Source of the DNA: a virus | IMG/VR virus record: IMGVR_UViG_3300008107_000423 | Coordinates: 1 to 36,941 of that record | Length of the DNA stretch: 36,941 nucleotides | Reading direction: 5' to 3' (one strand) | Shown: piece by piece, positions 24,379 to 31,252 of the stretch | Numbering within the stretch: position 1 is the first letter of the stretch | Layout of the letters: every line of letters begins with the position of its first letter | Position numbers and translations under genes: made by a program | The notes under the pieces: generated by a model | The model's database searches: none | The model's input: only the letters and a program-made list of their open reading frames with translations | Told to the model about the DNA's origin: nothing

Positions 24379-24388
24379 GGGAACGCTG
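24379..24388 (+). repeat. GGGAACNCTG boundary motif, copy 10 (plus arm)
   Basis: GGGAACGCTG on the plus strand, identical to copy 9 and facing it across 17 bases. The next plus-strand ATG candidates are at 24486 and 24513. Confidence 0.85.
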
Positions 24389-24512
24389 GAACAACCGCCG
24401 CCGCCCCGTGCCTTCGTCAGGTGCCCTGCCACATGGCGTGGCCTACCGGCCTCACACCAGGCGGTGGCCATTCCAGGCCCGGGTGATGGTGCCTGGCAGT
24501 GGCCGCTTCTCA

Positions 24513-24677
24513 ATGGGCTACTTTGCCTCGATCCTTGAAGCGGTGAGGGTGGTGCAGGACGCTGAAAAGCTCATCCAGCAAGCGGCAGAGTCGCCTGAGG
24601 TAGACAGCAGAGAACTCCTTCAACGACTTCGAGATCTGGCAGCCGCAGCCCGATCTGCTCGCCGTCAACCGAACTGA
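24513..24677 (+). CDS. Possible small plus-strand helical protein
   Basis: 54 residues from ATG 24513 (MGYFASILEAVRVVQDAEKLIQQAAE...), a strongly amphipathic helix with a basic end (AARSARRQPN). It overlaps the 3' end of the GT frame on the other strand by about 107 bases, which weakens it. The upstream plus-strand motif at 24379 supports a gene in this direction. ATG 24486 is an alternative start. Confidence 0.4.
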   Translation: MGYFASILEAVRVVQDAEKLIQQAAESPEVDSRELLQRLRDLAAAARSARRQPN

Positions 24678-25838
24678 AGGTGAGCTCCTGGCCGGAGACC
24701 TCCGGTTCAGCCAGCAGGAAGCCGCGCCACTGGCCCTTGTCCGCCCATGGCGCCAGCAGCAGGGCCTGGTCGTGCAGTAGGGCCAGCATCGTGGGCACCG
24801 GCTGACCCTTGCCTGCACGCTCTAGTTGTGGATCGGCTGCGCAGGCAAACGACGGCAACAGACCCCGGCGCTCCAGCACCAGCAGGGCGGCACCAGCAGG
24901 CCCCCAGTCCCGCGGCGGCGCGTCGCTGGCCGCCTGTTGTCGCTCGGTGCCTGGTGGCTTGTGGAGCAGGAAATCGTCAGGTTCGTAGGGCCGCTTACAA
25001 CGCTGCGAGCTGCGGTTTGTCTCGGCGTACCAGTAGTTGAGCTGCGCCAATCCCAGCCCCTCGTTGTATAGCCTTAGCTGCTCGCGCTCCTCCGCTTGTT
25101 CGAGGGCTTCCGCGACGTACTCAAGGCTGTTGTCCCCGAATTGTTCCTGGCTGAACTCTGGTGCTCCTGGGTATGCGGCTCGTGATCGCCAGTAGAGGGT
25201 GGCGTAATCGGGTTGGGCGGGAGGCTTCCAACAGCCTCGCGCAACTTTCCCAGGGCATCCTCCAGTTCCTGCAACTGCTGGGCCGGATCCACTACCTCGG
25301 TGGTGCCCCCCATCCCCTCGCGATTCCACAGGGCAGCGATTTCGGCGATCAGCTTCTCACTGTCCAGCTCGCGGGTGTCGTCATCCGTCCAATCGCTACA
25401 ACCATTCAGTCGCGTGCGTATCAGCGTGGTTGCCTGCCTAATGATCAACCGCTCATTGTTCACCGTAGTCCGGTCGCTCAGCGCTTGCACATCTTCGGTA
25501 AATTTTACGGCAATGAATGCCTCCATTCCCTCCAGTGGCGGGAACTGTTGCTGCTGCATCTTGAATATCAGCTCACGCACCGCCATGTAGATCACCCCTG
25601 ATGAAGGCGGCTCGGTGCAGGGGCCTGGATCCTGTTCAATCTTCTGCACCAGGGCCGCCATCTCCAGGAAAATGGCATCGTGATCGTCCACCTCCTGCAC
25701 CGCCAGGCGTTCATTTATTGACAAAGTGCCCTTAACGCGGAACTTCAGCAGGCCGCGACCCGAGTCTGCATCGCCGATCTCGTGATACCTGACGGTCGGT
25801 GCAACCTCGAACGGTAGCTGGCGGGGCATGGAGGGCAT
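24571..25838 (-). CDS. Tail assembly chaperone long form (GT-type, -1 frameshift product)
   Basis: The G frame from 25838 can shift -1 at GGGAAAG (25245-25251) into the overlapping frame that runs to 24571, giving about 422 residues. The junction reads ...DALGK|VARGCWK. The T part continues with ATLYWRSRAAYPGAPEFSQEQFG and a helical, acidic body, and has no good start of its own, only in-frame shadow codons. In lambda the same heptamer makes gpGT, which binds the tape measure during tail assembly. The 3' end overlaps a weak plus-strand ORF. Confidence 0.75.
25074..25838 (-). CDS. Tail assembly chaperone (G-type)
   Basis: 254 residues in the zero frame (MPSMPRQLPFEVAPTVRYHEIGDADSGRGLLKFRVKG...). 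It has a beta N-terminus (FRVKGTLSINERLAVQEVDDHD), a long helical middle and a Ser/Thr/Asn-rich low-complexity tail (HEPHTQEHQSSARNNSGTT). The tail overlaps the T frame and looks like a frame-filler past the slip site. That pattern, with GGGAAAG at codon 197-198, marks a lambda-type G/GT pair. ATG 25829 is an alternative start. The boundary motif is 14 bases upstream. Confidence 0.75.
   Translation of the reverse strand: MPSMPRQLPFEVAPTVRYHEIGDADSGRGLLKFRVKGTLSINERLAVQEVDDHDAIFLEMAALVQKIEQDPGPCTEPPSSGVIYMAVRELIFKMQQQQFPPLEGMEAFIAVKFTEDVQALSDRTTVNNERLIIRQATTLIRTRLNGCSDWTDDDTRELDSEKLIAEIAALWNREGMGGTTEVVDPAQQLQELEDALGKLREAVGSLPPNPITPPSTGDHEPHTQEHQSSARNNSGTTALSTSRKPSNKRRSASS
25245..25251 (-). promoter_or_regulatory. 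-1 ribosomal frameshift slip site GGGAAAG
   Basis: In the G frame it is read xxG-GGA-AAG, the exact phase needed for simultaneous slippage, and it is the heptamer used in the lambda G-T overlap. The T frame is the -1 frame downstream and stays open for 224 codons. Confidence 0.8.
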
Positions 25839-25852
25839 CAGCTGATATACCC

Positions 25853-25862
25853 CAGCGTTCCC
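25853..25862 (-). repeat. GGGAACNCTG boundary motif, copy 11
   Basis: GGGAACGCTG then GG, nine bases after the upstream stop and 14 bases before ATG 25838. Confidence 0.88.
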
Positions 25863-25871
25863 CGCCGTGGG

Positions 25872-26354
25872 TTAGGACTTCTTGAAGTAGACCAGCCATA
25901 CCTCGCTGAACCGCTTGCCCTTCTCATACGGCTCGATGCCGCTCACCTTCACGGTACCCAGCACGGCGGAAGTCCATGGCCTGGCTGGCAGTAACACCTT
26001 CTTAGCCTTCTTGTTTCCCCACGGATAGATCATTGCTCCGTTATGTACTGCTCTGGCGTAACGCGCTGTCCAGCGGTACTCAACCTTCAGGCCGCTGATC
26101 TTTGGGCCGGAGTTAGAGCCCTTCAGCACCCCAAAGTCGACGATGTTACGAGGGGATCCTACCGGTTTACCTTTGCTGCGGCTGCCATTACGGCGATAGG
26201 TTCTCCCGCGTATAGTCACGCGCGGCCACTGCCAAACCTTGGCGCTCATCGCATCCTGGAAGCGGCCGTTGATCTCCGCAAAGATCGCCTTTGCCGCGTT
26301 CTCCGATGCCTTCCGCGCTCTTGCCTCTAGGTTGGTGTTGAAGGTAACTTTCAT
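25872..26354 (-). CDS. Head-tail joining / tail completion protein (HK97 gp10-like)
   Basis: 160 residues, basic. The N-terminal helix (ARARKASENAAKAIFAEINGRFQDAMS) is followed by a Lys/Arg-rich middle and ARYARAVHNGAMIYPWG, a pattern (A..vh.G) common in HK97 gp10/minor tail proteins, and RPWTSAVL. It starts three bases after the previous gene. The call is by motif resemblance and position before the tail chaperones. Confidence 0.6.
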   Translation of the reverse strand: MKVTFNTNLEARARKASENAAKAIFAEINGRFQDAMSAKVWQWPRVTIRGRTYRRNGSRSKGKPVGSPRNIVDFGVLKGSNSGPKISGLKVEYRWTARYARAVHNGAMIYPWGNKKAKKVLLPARPWTSAVLGTVKVSGIEPYEKGKRFSEVWLVYFKKS

Positions 26355-26357
26355 TAT

Positions 26358-26870
26358 TCAACGTGCGCGGAACGTACCCATCAGGTATTCACCTGCGGCC
26401 TCATTGATCAAAGCACCGACGCCACCGGGGCCATAGAACGACCCGATCTGGTCAAGCGTCATGGTGCCCATCTCTGCTCGATCGATCGCCGGCAACTGGG
26501 GGATATTGACCAGTGCTGCCTTGATCTCCACATCCCTTGCTGTTAGGCCAGTAGGTCGCAAGCCGCTGTCGTTCCATGTCCATCCGGTACCAGGGTCCAG
26601 CCAGTCGGCAGCATCTGGCAACACTGCCCAGCGGGTGATGTATCCGGAGATGGTGCGCGATCTTGATGACTGAACCGTGGTTGCGTTCCAGTCTTCGCTA
26701 CTGGCCCGTGGCGTAGTGCTGCCTTCGCCAGCGCCCGGCTCAAAAAAGAAGTCGATCACCACGGTTTCGGTCGCAGCATGGCGGAAGCCATCGCGAAGAT
26801 TGGTGAGGACCTCGGTTGGTCGTTGCCAGGCGAGGCGACCGTTTGCCAGATCAGCGAAGGGTGATGCCAT
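26358..26870 (-). CDS. Head completion / connector candidate
   Basis: 170 residues (MASPFADLANGRLAWQRPTEVLTNLRDGFRHAATETVVIDFFFEPGAGEG...). It is beta-rich with Trp-rich turns and a C-terminal helix (LINEAAGEYLMG). It starts three bases after the upstream stop. Size and location between head and tail genes suit a head-closure or stopper protein; no diagnostic motif is visible. Confidence 0.55.
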   Translation of the reverse strand: MASPFADLANGRLAWQRPTEVLTNLRDGFRHAATETVVIDFFFEPGAGEGSTTPRASSEDWNATTVQSSRSRTISGYITRWAVLPDAADWLDPGTGWTWNDSGLRPTGLTARDVEIKAALVNIPQLPAIDRAEMGTMTLDQIGSFYGPGGVGALINEAAGEYLMGTFRAR

Positions 26871-26873
26871 TGA

Positions 26874-27371
26874 TTAAGACCTTTCAATCGTGAAAGCACC
26901 AAACTGCGGCGCACCGGCATGTAAACCAATAGCGGTGAGTATGCGAGTTTTAAGATCAGCTATCCGTAGGTTCGTCTGCCCTGAGGCAGTGCTGCCCGGG
27001 CCATTGCCAGATTCGATACGAACCTTGTAGAGCGAGCCTGTATCCCACTTCACCGGACCGGCTTCAGACCGCATGTCATCGCGTGATGGTGTGGCGCCAG
27101 GCCTGAGGCCTTCGTACACCTTCACCTCGCCGAGGTGAGCGGTGCGATCAGCGATGAGATCAGCCTGATCGGTTTCGAGGATGATGATTTCATCAATCCA
27201 GGCCTGCACCCTCGGCACGGTGGAGGGACTGACGGTTGCGAGACCGTTCATGAGATCTGTAACCTTCGCCATGGCGGTATGGCTGACGGTGATACCGGCA
27301 TACTCGCGAATCAGATCACGGTCGTCAGGGTTGGTGGCCCGCCAAAGGGGATCAAGAGCGGCGAGGGCCAT
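26874..27371 (-). CDS. Head-tail adaptor candidate
   Basis: 165 residues from ATG 27371 (MALAALDPLWRATNPDDRDLIREYAGITVSHTAMAKVTDLMNGL); a TTG at 27380 is possible. The first 75 residues are helical, the rest beta with a polar SGNGPGSTASGQTN loop. Helical N-terminus, size and place resemble adaptor proteins that bind the portal, but the family is not recognised. A boundary motif lies 19 bases upstream. Confidence 0.5.
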   Translation of the reverse strand: MALAALDPLWRATNPDDRDLIREYAGITVSHTAMAKVTDLMNGLATVSPSTVPRVQAWIDEIIILETDQADLIADRTAHLGEVKVYEGLRPGATPSRDDMRSEAGPVKWDTGSLYKVRIESGNGPGSTASGQTNLRIADLKTRILTAIGLHAGAPQFGAFTIERS

Positions 27372-27390
27372 GGGTAGCAAGCTGATGGTT

Positions 27391-27400
27391 CAGGGTTCCC
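27391..27400 (-). repeat. GGGAACNCTG boundary motif, copy 12
   Basis: GGGAACCCTG then A, four bases after the stop of the zincin-like gene and 19 bases before ATG 27371. Confidence 0.9.
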
Positions 27401-27404
27401 GAGA

Positions 27405-28064
27405 TCATGCCTTGGGTTTGCGGCGCACCCGGCTCCGGCGCCTGGCCGGCGGGCGATCGGAGCGGCCCGTAGCGGCGCGGTAGGTAGCCATCACCTCACG
27501 GTCATACTTCCGGCCGGTCTTGAGGCCAGCGGCCACTTCAGCGACGAACTCATGCGGGTTGGTCTTGGCGTACTGGCTGACACGGCCGGCGATCTTGCGG
27601 CCGGCTGTGGTCATGCCGAGCGGCCACAAGGATGGGCCCACGTGGCGATTCTTGGCGTGCGCGACTTCATGGGCCACCAGGCCACGGGGATCAGAAGTCG
27701 AAAGCCAACCCTTGCGCCGTAGCTCGCGTTGCTGACGAACGGGATCCGCGAACCACTTGTTGCGGCTGTTGACCGATAACCGGCCGCCCTTGCTGGTGAC
27801 GTGCACCTCAGCGATGGCGCCACGGCTTGCGGTACGAAGTGACCGGGTATCGCGGAACTGACCGGATTTGAGCGCATCAGCGATGAACCGATCGACGTTC
27901 TGCTTCCGGTTGGTGCCGAAGCTTGACGACTGCGGCCTGAAGCGGCCGACGGTGCCGACGGGCCTGGCGTTGGCGTTCATCAGCTCCCCGGGGCGGAACT
28001 TGCTGGTGGCCTTACCGCTGCTGGCGAAGCGTCCCCGCGCGTCGCGGCGATAGCGGCGGGGCAT
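27405..28064 (-). CDS. Zincin-like metallopeptidase protein of the head region
   Basis: 219 residues, very basic. The N-terminus MPRRYRRDARGRFASSG is nearly the same as that of the gene at 29533-29895. Residues 130-141 read VAHEVAHAKNRH, an HExxH zinc-peptidase signature with a further His, and HEFVAEVAAG at 171-180 offers a Glu as third ligand, as in gluzincins. The C-terminus is Arg-rich (ARRRSRVRRKPKA). It may process virion proteins or be packaged and delivered with DNA; neither is shown here. It begins after an intrinsic terminator and a boundary motif. Confidence 0.65.
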   Translation of the reverse strand: MPRRYRRDARGRFASSGKATSKFRPGELMNANARPVGTVGRFRPQSSSFGTNRKQNVDRFIADALKSGQFRDTRSLRTASRGAIAEVHVTSKGGRLSVNSRNKWFADPVRQQRELRRKGWLSTSDPRGLVAHEVAHAKNRHVGPSLWPLGMTTAGRKIAGRVSQYAKTNPHEFVAEVAAGLKTGRKYDREVMATYRAATGRSDRPPARRRSRVRRKPKA

Positions 28065-28086
28065 GGACCCCCTTCTGATCTCCTGT

Positions 28087-28096
28087 CAGGGTTCCC
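28087..28096 (-). repeat. GGGAACNCTG boundary motif, copy 13
   Basis: GGGAACCCTG then ACAGGAG. It lies between the terminator at 28118-28144 and the ATG at 28064, 22 bases before the start. Confidence 0.9.
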
Positions 28097-28117
28097 GCTG
28101 CCCCCGCCACCCCAGCC

Positions 28118-28144
28118 CAATAAGAAAGGGCCCCGAAGGGCCCC
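28118..28144 (-). terminator. Rho-independent terminator
   Basis: On the minus strand, a GGGCCC stem with a TTCG tetraloop (UUCG in RNA) is followed by TTTCTTATT. It ends the small-gene string at 28.4-30 kb and would separate it from the zincin-like gene. Confidence 0.75.
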
Positions 28145-28404
28145 CCCTAACTTCCCAGAGTCCGCCTGGTTGGCGCCGCGTCGGGCTCTGGATCGTGTCA
28201 CCCACCCGGAATTTGAGTGAGCTTCCATCCGATGATAGCGGCCCTTCCCACAGTTGGTGCACCTATCGGGGGCGCGTGGGTCCAAACCACAAGCCCCCCC
28301 ACTCCTGGCAAAGAGTGAGGGGCCCAAAGCGTGGCGGTTCTACCGGAACCAATGACGTGAGTGTAACCCCCTTAGGACCGGGCTGTCATGGCTGCAGTTT
28401 CAAG
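28145..28404. other. Intergenic region, no convincing gene
   Basis: A second hairpin (arms 28295-28304 and 28313-28322, nine of ten pairs) lies here. A minus-strand frame with CTNCGKG runs through but has no neighbour coupling, so I do not call it. No clear promoter is seen. Confidence 0.5.
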
Positions 28405-28686
28405 TTAGTTATGGTTAATCATGGGCCAGCATTGGCGAGACTCTGCGCCCCAGATGTCTAGGTTCACCGCAAAGCAAAGCCATATCAGCCGGAGTACTCG
28501 CGGGTTGTGATCGTCCGGTGCCTGAACATGAATCCGTGGCCGCCAGAACCACCACATAAAGCTAAAGCGGCTCCGGTAAACATCAAACGGCTCCTCCCAT
28601 CCTCTAGGAGCAATAAAAGCACGGGGTCGAACAAGTCGAGCTTTTGCCATTGGGATCTTCCTGTTGACTTTGACTAGGTGAATCAT
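28405..28686 (-). CDS. Small hypothetical protein, aromatic-rich
   Basis: 93 residues starting in an ATGA overlap with the previous gene. The N-terminal third is basic, followed by WEEPFDVYRSRFSFMWWFWRPRIHVQ and LRLIWLCFAVNLDIW. The hydrophobic, Trp-rich stretches could be buried strands or a weak membrane segment. It is the last gene before the terminator region. Function is unknown. Confidence 0.5.
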   Translation of the reverse strand: MIHLVKVNRKIPMAKARLVRPRAFIAPRGWEEPFDVYRSRFSFMWWFWRPRIHVQAPDDHNPRVLRLIWLCFAVNLDIWGAESRQCWPMINHN

Positions 28687-28925
28687 AGCCTTACTACCTG
28701 CTCGCCGCCCAGCCTCCCCCTGAGCACCGCGACCGCAGCATCGACCTGATCCGCTTCGCAGAACAGGTGCCGCGTGTGATCGTCGTCGATCTCGATCGAC
28801 AAGCCCACCATCGGTTCATAGAAGCTGTGCACCTCATCGGCGCAGCATTGCCAGACGCCTAGATCACTGGCGATGTCCGGGCCGCTGCGATTGGCGGGGA
28901 GCTTGATGCGGTGGAGCACGCTCAT
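28683..28925 (-). CDS. Small hypothetical protein
   Basis: 80 residues (MSVLHRIKLPANRSGPDIASDLGVWQCCADEVHSFYEPMVGLSIEIDDDHTRHLF...), coupled by ATGA at both ends. A mixed alpha/beta globular composition with an acidic strand and a C-terminal helix (EADQVDAAVAVLRGRL). No family is recognised; coupling on both sides and coding character support it. Confidence 0.6.
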   Translation of the reverse strand: MSVLHRIKLPANRSGPDIASDLGVWQCCADEVHSFYEPMVGLSIEIDDDHTRHLFCEADQVDAAVAVLRGRLGGEQVVRL

Positions 28926-29002
28926 GGCTTAATTCCAGCAAGAGCTTCACAGGTTTCAGAGAGCACGATGCCCTTGTCGGTTCTCCATTCAAGACTGCTC
29001 AT
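28922..29002 (-). CDS. Mini-protein of 26 residues
   Basis: MSSLEWRTDKGIVLSETCEALAGIKP. Its ATG comes two bases after the preceding stop and its TGA overlaps the next ATG (ATGA). It is too short to classify, but the overlap chain suggests it is translated as part of the string. Confidence 0.45.
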   Translation of the reverse strand: MSSLEWRTDKGIVLSETCEALAGIKP

Positions 29003-29004
29003 AG

Positions 29005-29184
29005 CTAAACCTCCGGCTTATCGCGGAAATCTGGTCCTGGCGCAAGCACGCCATCATCGACCAGTGTGGTGGCGTTGATCTCGGCTGCTAAGCGTGCAAG
29101 TACGCCGAGAGTTTCGTAGCCAGTCAATTCGTGCTGATAGACGCAGTCGCGAAGTTCCTCGTACAATCGATCAGCGGGGGTCAT
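29005..29184 (-). CDS. Small helical hypothetical protein
   Basis: 59 residues, MTPADRLYEELRDCVYQHELTG..., coupled by ATGA to the preceding gene. It resembles short phage/bacterial helical proteins with a DRLYEELRDCVY segment and ends PDFRDKPEV. No known function. Confidence 0.55.
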   Translation of the reverse strand: MTPADRLYEELRDCVYQHELTGYETLGVLARLAAEINATTLVDDGVLAPGPDFRDKPEV

Positions 29185-29339
29185 AGCTGCACCTCCGGCA
29201 CAGCCGGCAGATCCCTTTTCACCATCGTCGTCACCTTCCCCTCGGCATCAACCCGGATCCTGTGGTAACGCCTCGGCTCACCGTTCTTCGGCTGCAGCAA
29301 TCGCCCGACGGCGGTCACCACCGTGCGATCACTCGGCAT
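29181..29339 (-). CDS. Small basic hypothetical protein
   Basis: 52 residues from ATG 29339 (MPSDRTVVTAVGRLLQPKNGEPRRYHRIRVDAEGKVTT...). This start overlaps the end of the previous gene; longer frames upstream are possible but would overlap it fully. The order of beta strands suggests a small barrel. Function unknown. Confidence 0.5.
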   Translation of the reverse strand: MPSDRTVVTAVGRLLQPKNGEPRRYHRIRVDAEGKVTTMVKRDLPAVPEVQL

Positions 29340-29499
29340 CTGCCTCACCCTCTTCGCCCTCTTCGGCATTGCTGCTCGCCGAAGCAATCAAATCGGCCTT
29401 AACCAATTCCAAAGCGCCGATCGCCTCGAACACGCCCATCCCGCGTTCGCCATACTCCTCAACCGCCGCAGCGATCACCTCGTAGAACTCCTGAGCCAT
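29329..29499 (-). CDS. Small acidic helical protein
   Basis: 56 residues from ATG 29499 (MAQEFYEVIAAAVEEYGERGMGVFEAIGALELVKADLI...). Strongly acidic, Ala/Glu-rich, almost certainly helical, with a Glu-rich tail (NAEEGEEGEADAE). It starts 19 bases after a boundary motif and leads a run of six coupled small genes down to 28405. Confidence 0.6.
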   Translation of the reverse strand: MAQEFYEVIAAAVEEYGERGMGVFEAIGALELVKADLIASASSNAEEGEEGEADAE

Positions 29500-29518
29500 T
29501 CATCGGATGCGACTGCCT

Positions 29519-29528
29519 CAGGGTTCCC
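29519..29528 (-). repeat. GGGAACNCTG boundary motif, copy 14
   Basis: GGGAACCCTG then AGGC, four bases after the upstream TAG and 19 bases before ATG 29499. Confidence 0.9.
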
Positions 29529-29532
29529 CGGC

Positions 29533-29895
29533 CTAACCCTTCCGCTTCCTACCGATGGTGCCCTTCACTCCGCCTTTCATGAACTGCGGCCCCTGCTTGG
29601 TGCCGGCAGCAAACTTCTGGTTGTGTTCAGCATTTGCCCAGAGCTGCGCACGGCCTTTCCGAGTCTTCTCCTTGCCGGCATAGAGGCTTTCATTCCTGCC
29701 CTTCAGCCTGCTGCCGATGCCGGTGAGGCCCTTCTCCTGCAGACGCTTGGTGGTGGCATTATTGGCAGCCGTAACCTTGCCGCCTGTGCTGGAGCCACGC
29801 TTCCCCCCACCACTCTTCCCTTTGGCAAGGGCGGCACCACCACCACCGCCGCCGGCAAACCGGCCGTTGGAATCTCGTTTGTAGCTTCGGGCCAT
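29533..29895 (-). CDS. Basic Gly-rich protein with RDSNGRFA N-terminus
   Basis: 120 residues from ATG 29895 (MARSYKRDSNGRFAGG). An extended Gly stretch follows, then Lys/Gly/Ser-rich sequence and a C-terminal GQ/GGVKGTIGRKRKG. The Y[KR]RD-x-x-GRFA start is shared with the zincin-like protein and is common among phage basic proteins. The high positive charge suggests contact with DNA or packaging in the head; this is inference. Confidence 0.6.
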   Translation of the reverse strand: MARSYKRDSNGRFAGGGGGGAALAKGKSGGGKRGSSTGGKVTAANNATTKRLQEKGLTGIGSRLKGRNESLYAGKEKTRKGRAQLWANAEHNQKFAAGTKQGPQFMKGGVKGTIGRKRKG

Positions 29896-29918
29896 TGTTG
29901 GCGGAGGGGCAGCTTGCC

Positions 29919-30164
29919 TCAGTGTTCCCCCCAAGCCACCTCGACATCAGGCTGCCTGGCACGCTCGCCCAGCAGGTTCGCCAGCCAATAGCGGCCCTTC
30001 GGATCCAGCGTGCGGGTGAGCTGCTGCGTGAGCCGCAGCCCTTCCTCATCCGGCAGCAGGGTTGCCACACGCCGCAGGCCCATGCGTGCCGCATCCCGAT
30101 CCCTGATCTGGATGCAGACCTGCAAGAGCAGAAACAACCGAAGCGAATCGCTGGGGGGGATCAT
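29919..30164 (-). CDS. Small helical head-region protein
   Basis: 81 residues from ATG 30164 with a GAGG-type ribosome site just upstream; a TTG at 30206 overlapping the previous stop is an alternative. Helical throughout (SLRLFLLLQVCIQIRDRDAARMGLRRVATLLPDEEGLRLTQQL). It ends VAWGEH with its TGA read from the boundary motif. Unknown function. Confidence 0.55.
   Translation of the reverse strand: MIPPSDSLRLFLLLQVCIQIRDRDAARMGLRRVATLLPDEEGLRLTQQLTRTLDPKGRYWLANLLGERARQPDVEVAWGEH
29920..29929 (-). repeat. GGGAACNCTG boundary motif, copy 15
   Basis: GGGAACACTG then AGGC; it contains the TGA stop of the upstream gene (GGG GAA CAC TGA) and lies 24 bases before ATG 29895. Confidence 0.9.
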
Positions 30165-30202
30165 GCCCTCTATCGTCGCACTCAGGACTACGACTGGCCA
30201 GA

Positions 30203-31252
30203 TCAAAACCTGACTGCCGGGGCTACCGTCTTCGTCCGCTTCGGATCCTTGTACCGCTCCGATGGCGTGATGGCGTTGAGGGCCTTCTTGAGTTCGGCCG
30301 CCAACCGGGCATCGTCCCAGCCCTTCGCCTCCTGCAGTTCCTTCTGCGCCTGGGCCTGTGATCTCCGCCAGTAGTCGGCATCAAGCAGGATCTCCCGATC
30401 GGCCTTGTTTTTCTCCTCCACCGCTTCGTCCATCACCGGGCTGAGGCTGCAGCGACACCTCGGGTGGGCGTTGCCGGTGATCTCCCCGATCTTGTAGATG
30501 TTGCCGTGACGGCTCACGCACAGCGGGCAGGTTCGTTCGTCCTTGGTGGCGATCCACTGGACGTAGTTGAAGCCCGACTCCTTGGATGTCCGCAGCTGGG
30601 CATCGACATAGGCGTTGGCGAGCTCGCTCCTGGCAATGAGCTCGGCGCGTTGCTTCAGCCCCAGGCGAGCGGTGATGCCATCCGGATCAGTCGACCCCCG
30701 CAGGGCATCCTCAATCCCGCGCTGCATCCGCTTGAACCCGTGGCCCTGGGCCGTGGCGTCGATCACCAGTTGAGTTACCTGGTTCCTGAAACGCAGCGTC
30801 TCCGATTGGATGTACCCCGTGGTGATTTCGCTGGCCGACCACATCGCGACGGTGTTAGGCGCCCCGAACTGCTCCGTGATCGCATCGGTGATCGTCCGCT
30901 GCAGGTCGATCGCCAGGTCGCCGCCGAGAGTCATGGCCGCGCCGAGGTCGTCCTGCAACTGCTGCTGCAGCCGCCTCAGCTCCTCATCCGGCAAAAATCC
31001 TTGCGCTGCATCCACCAGAGCCCGGAGCCTTGAGGAGGTGTCGGCGATGGAGTAGGCCAGGGGCCGGCCACCACTGGCGCTGGTCTGCCCTGGATCGAGG
31101 AACAGCCGATACCAGCGTCGCAGGTCGGCCAGCATCGACTCCAGCGACCGCTCCATCGCCTCGTTCAGGTTCGCGGCGGCCTGGTTGCCGATCAGCTCCA
31201 GCCGGTCGGCGTAGGAGTCAACCAGGCGCTGCTGCTCGGGGCCACTGCTCAT
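30203..31252 (-). CDS. Head morphogenesis protein (MuF / SPP1 gp7 type)
   Basis: 349 residues coupled to the portal gene by ATGA. Helical N-terminal 190 residues; the C-terminal part has the MuF signature: RAELIARSELANAYVDAQ, then DERTCPLCVSRHG (Cys242, Cys245) and NAHPRCRCSLSPV (His263, Cys266, Cys268), a likely zinc site. Such proteins attach to the portal inside the prohead and can enter the cell with DNA. The protein ends soon after, with no toxin-like extension. Confidence 0.85.
   Translation of the reverse strand: MSSGPEQQRLVDSYADRLELIGNQAAANLNEAMERSLESMLADLRRWYRLFLDPGQTSASGGRPLAYSIADTSSRLRALVDAAQGFLPDEELRRLQQQLQDDLGAAMTLGGDLAIDLQRTITDAITEQFGAPNTVAMWSASEITTGYIQSETLRFRNQVTQLVIDATAQGHGFKRMQRGIEDALRGSTDPDGITARLGLKQRAELIARSELANAYVDAQLRTSKESGFNYVQWIATKDERTCPLCVSRHGNIYKIGEITGNAHPRCRCSLSPVMDEAVEEKNKADREILLDADYWRRSQAQAQKELQEAKGWDDARLAAELKKALNAITPSERYKDPKRTKTVAPAVRF

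Noticed and set aside
24571-25329. The T frame as an independent gene starting upstream of 25329
   Set aside because: The N-terminal part has no coding character before the slip site and is explained by -1 frameshifting from the G frame.
27980-28327. Minus-strand frame with CTNCGKG in the 28 kb gap
   Set aside because: It runs through the terminator and the boundary motif and overlaps the next gene in another frame; only half a zinc knuckle is present.
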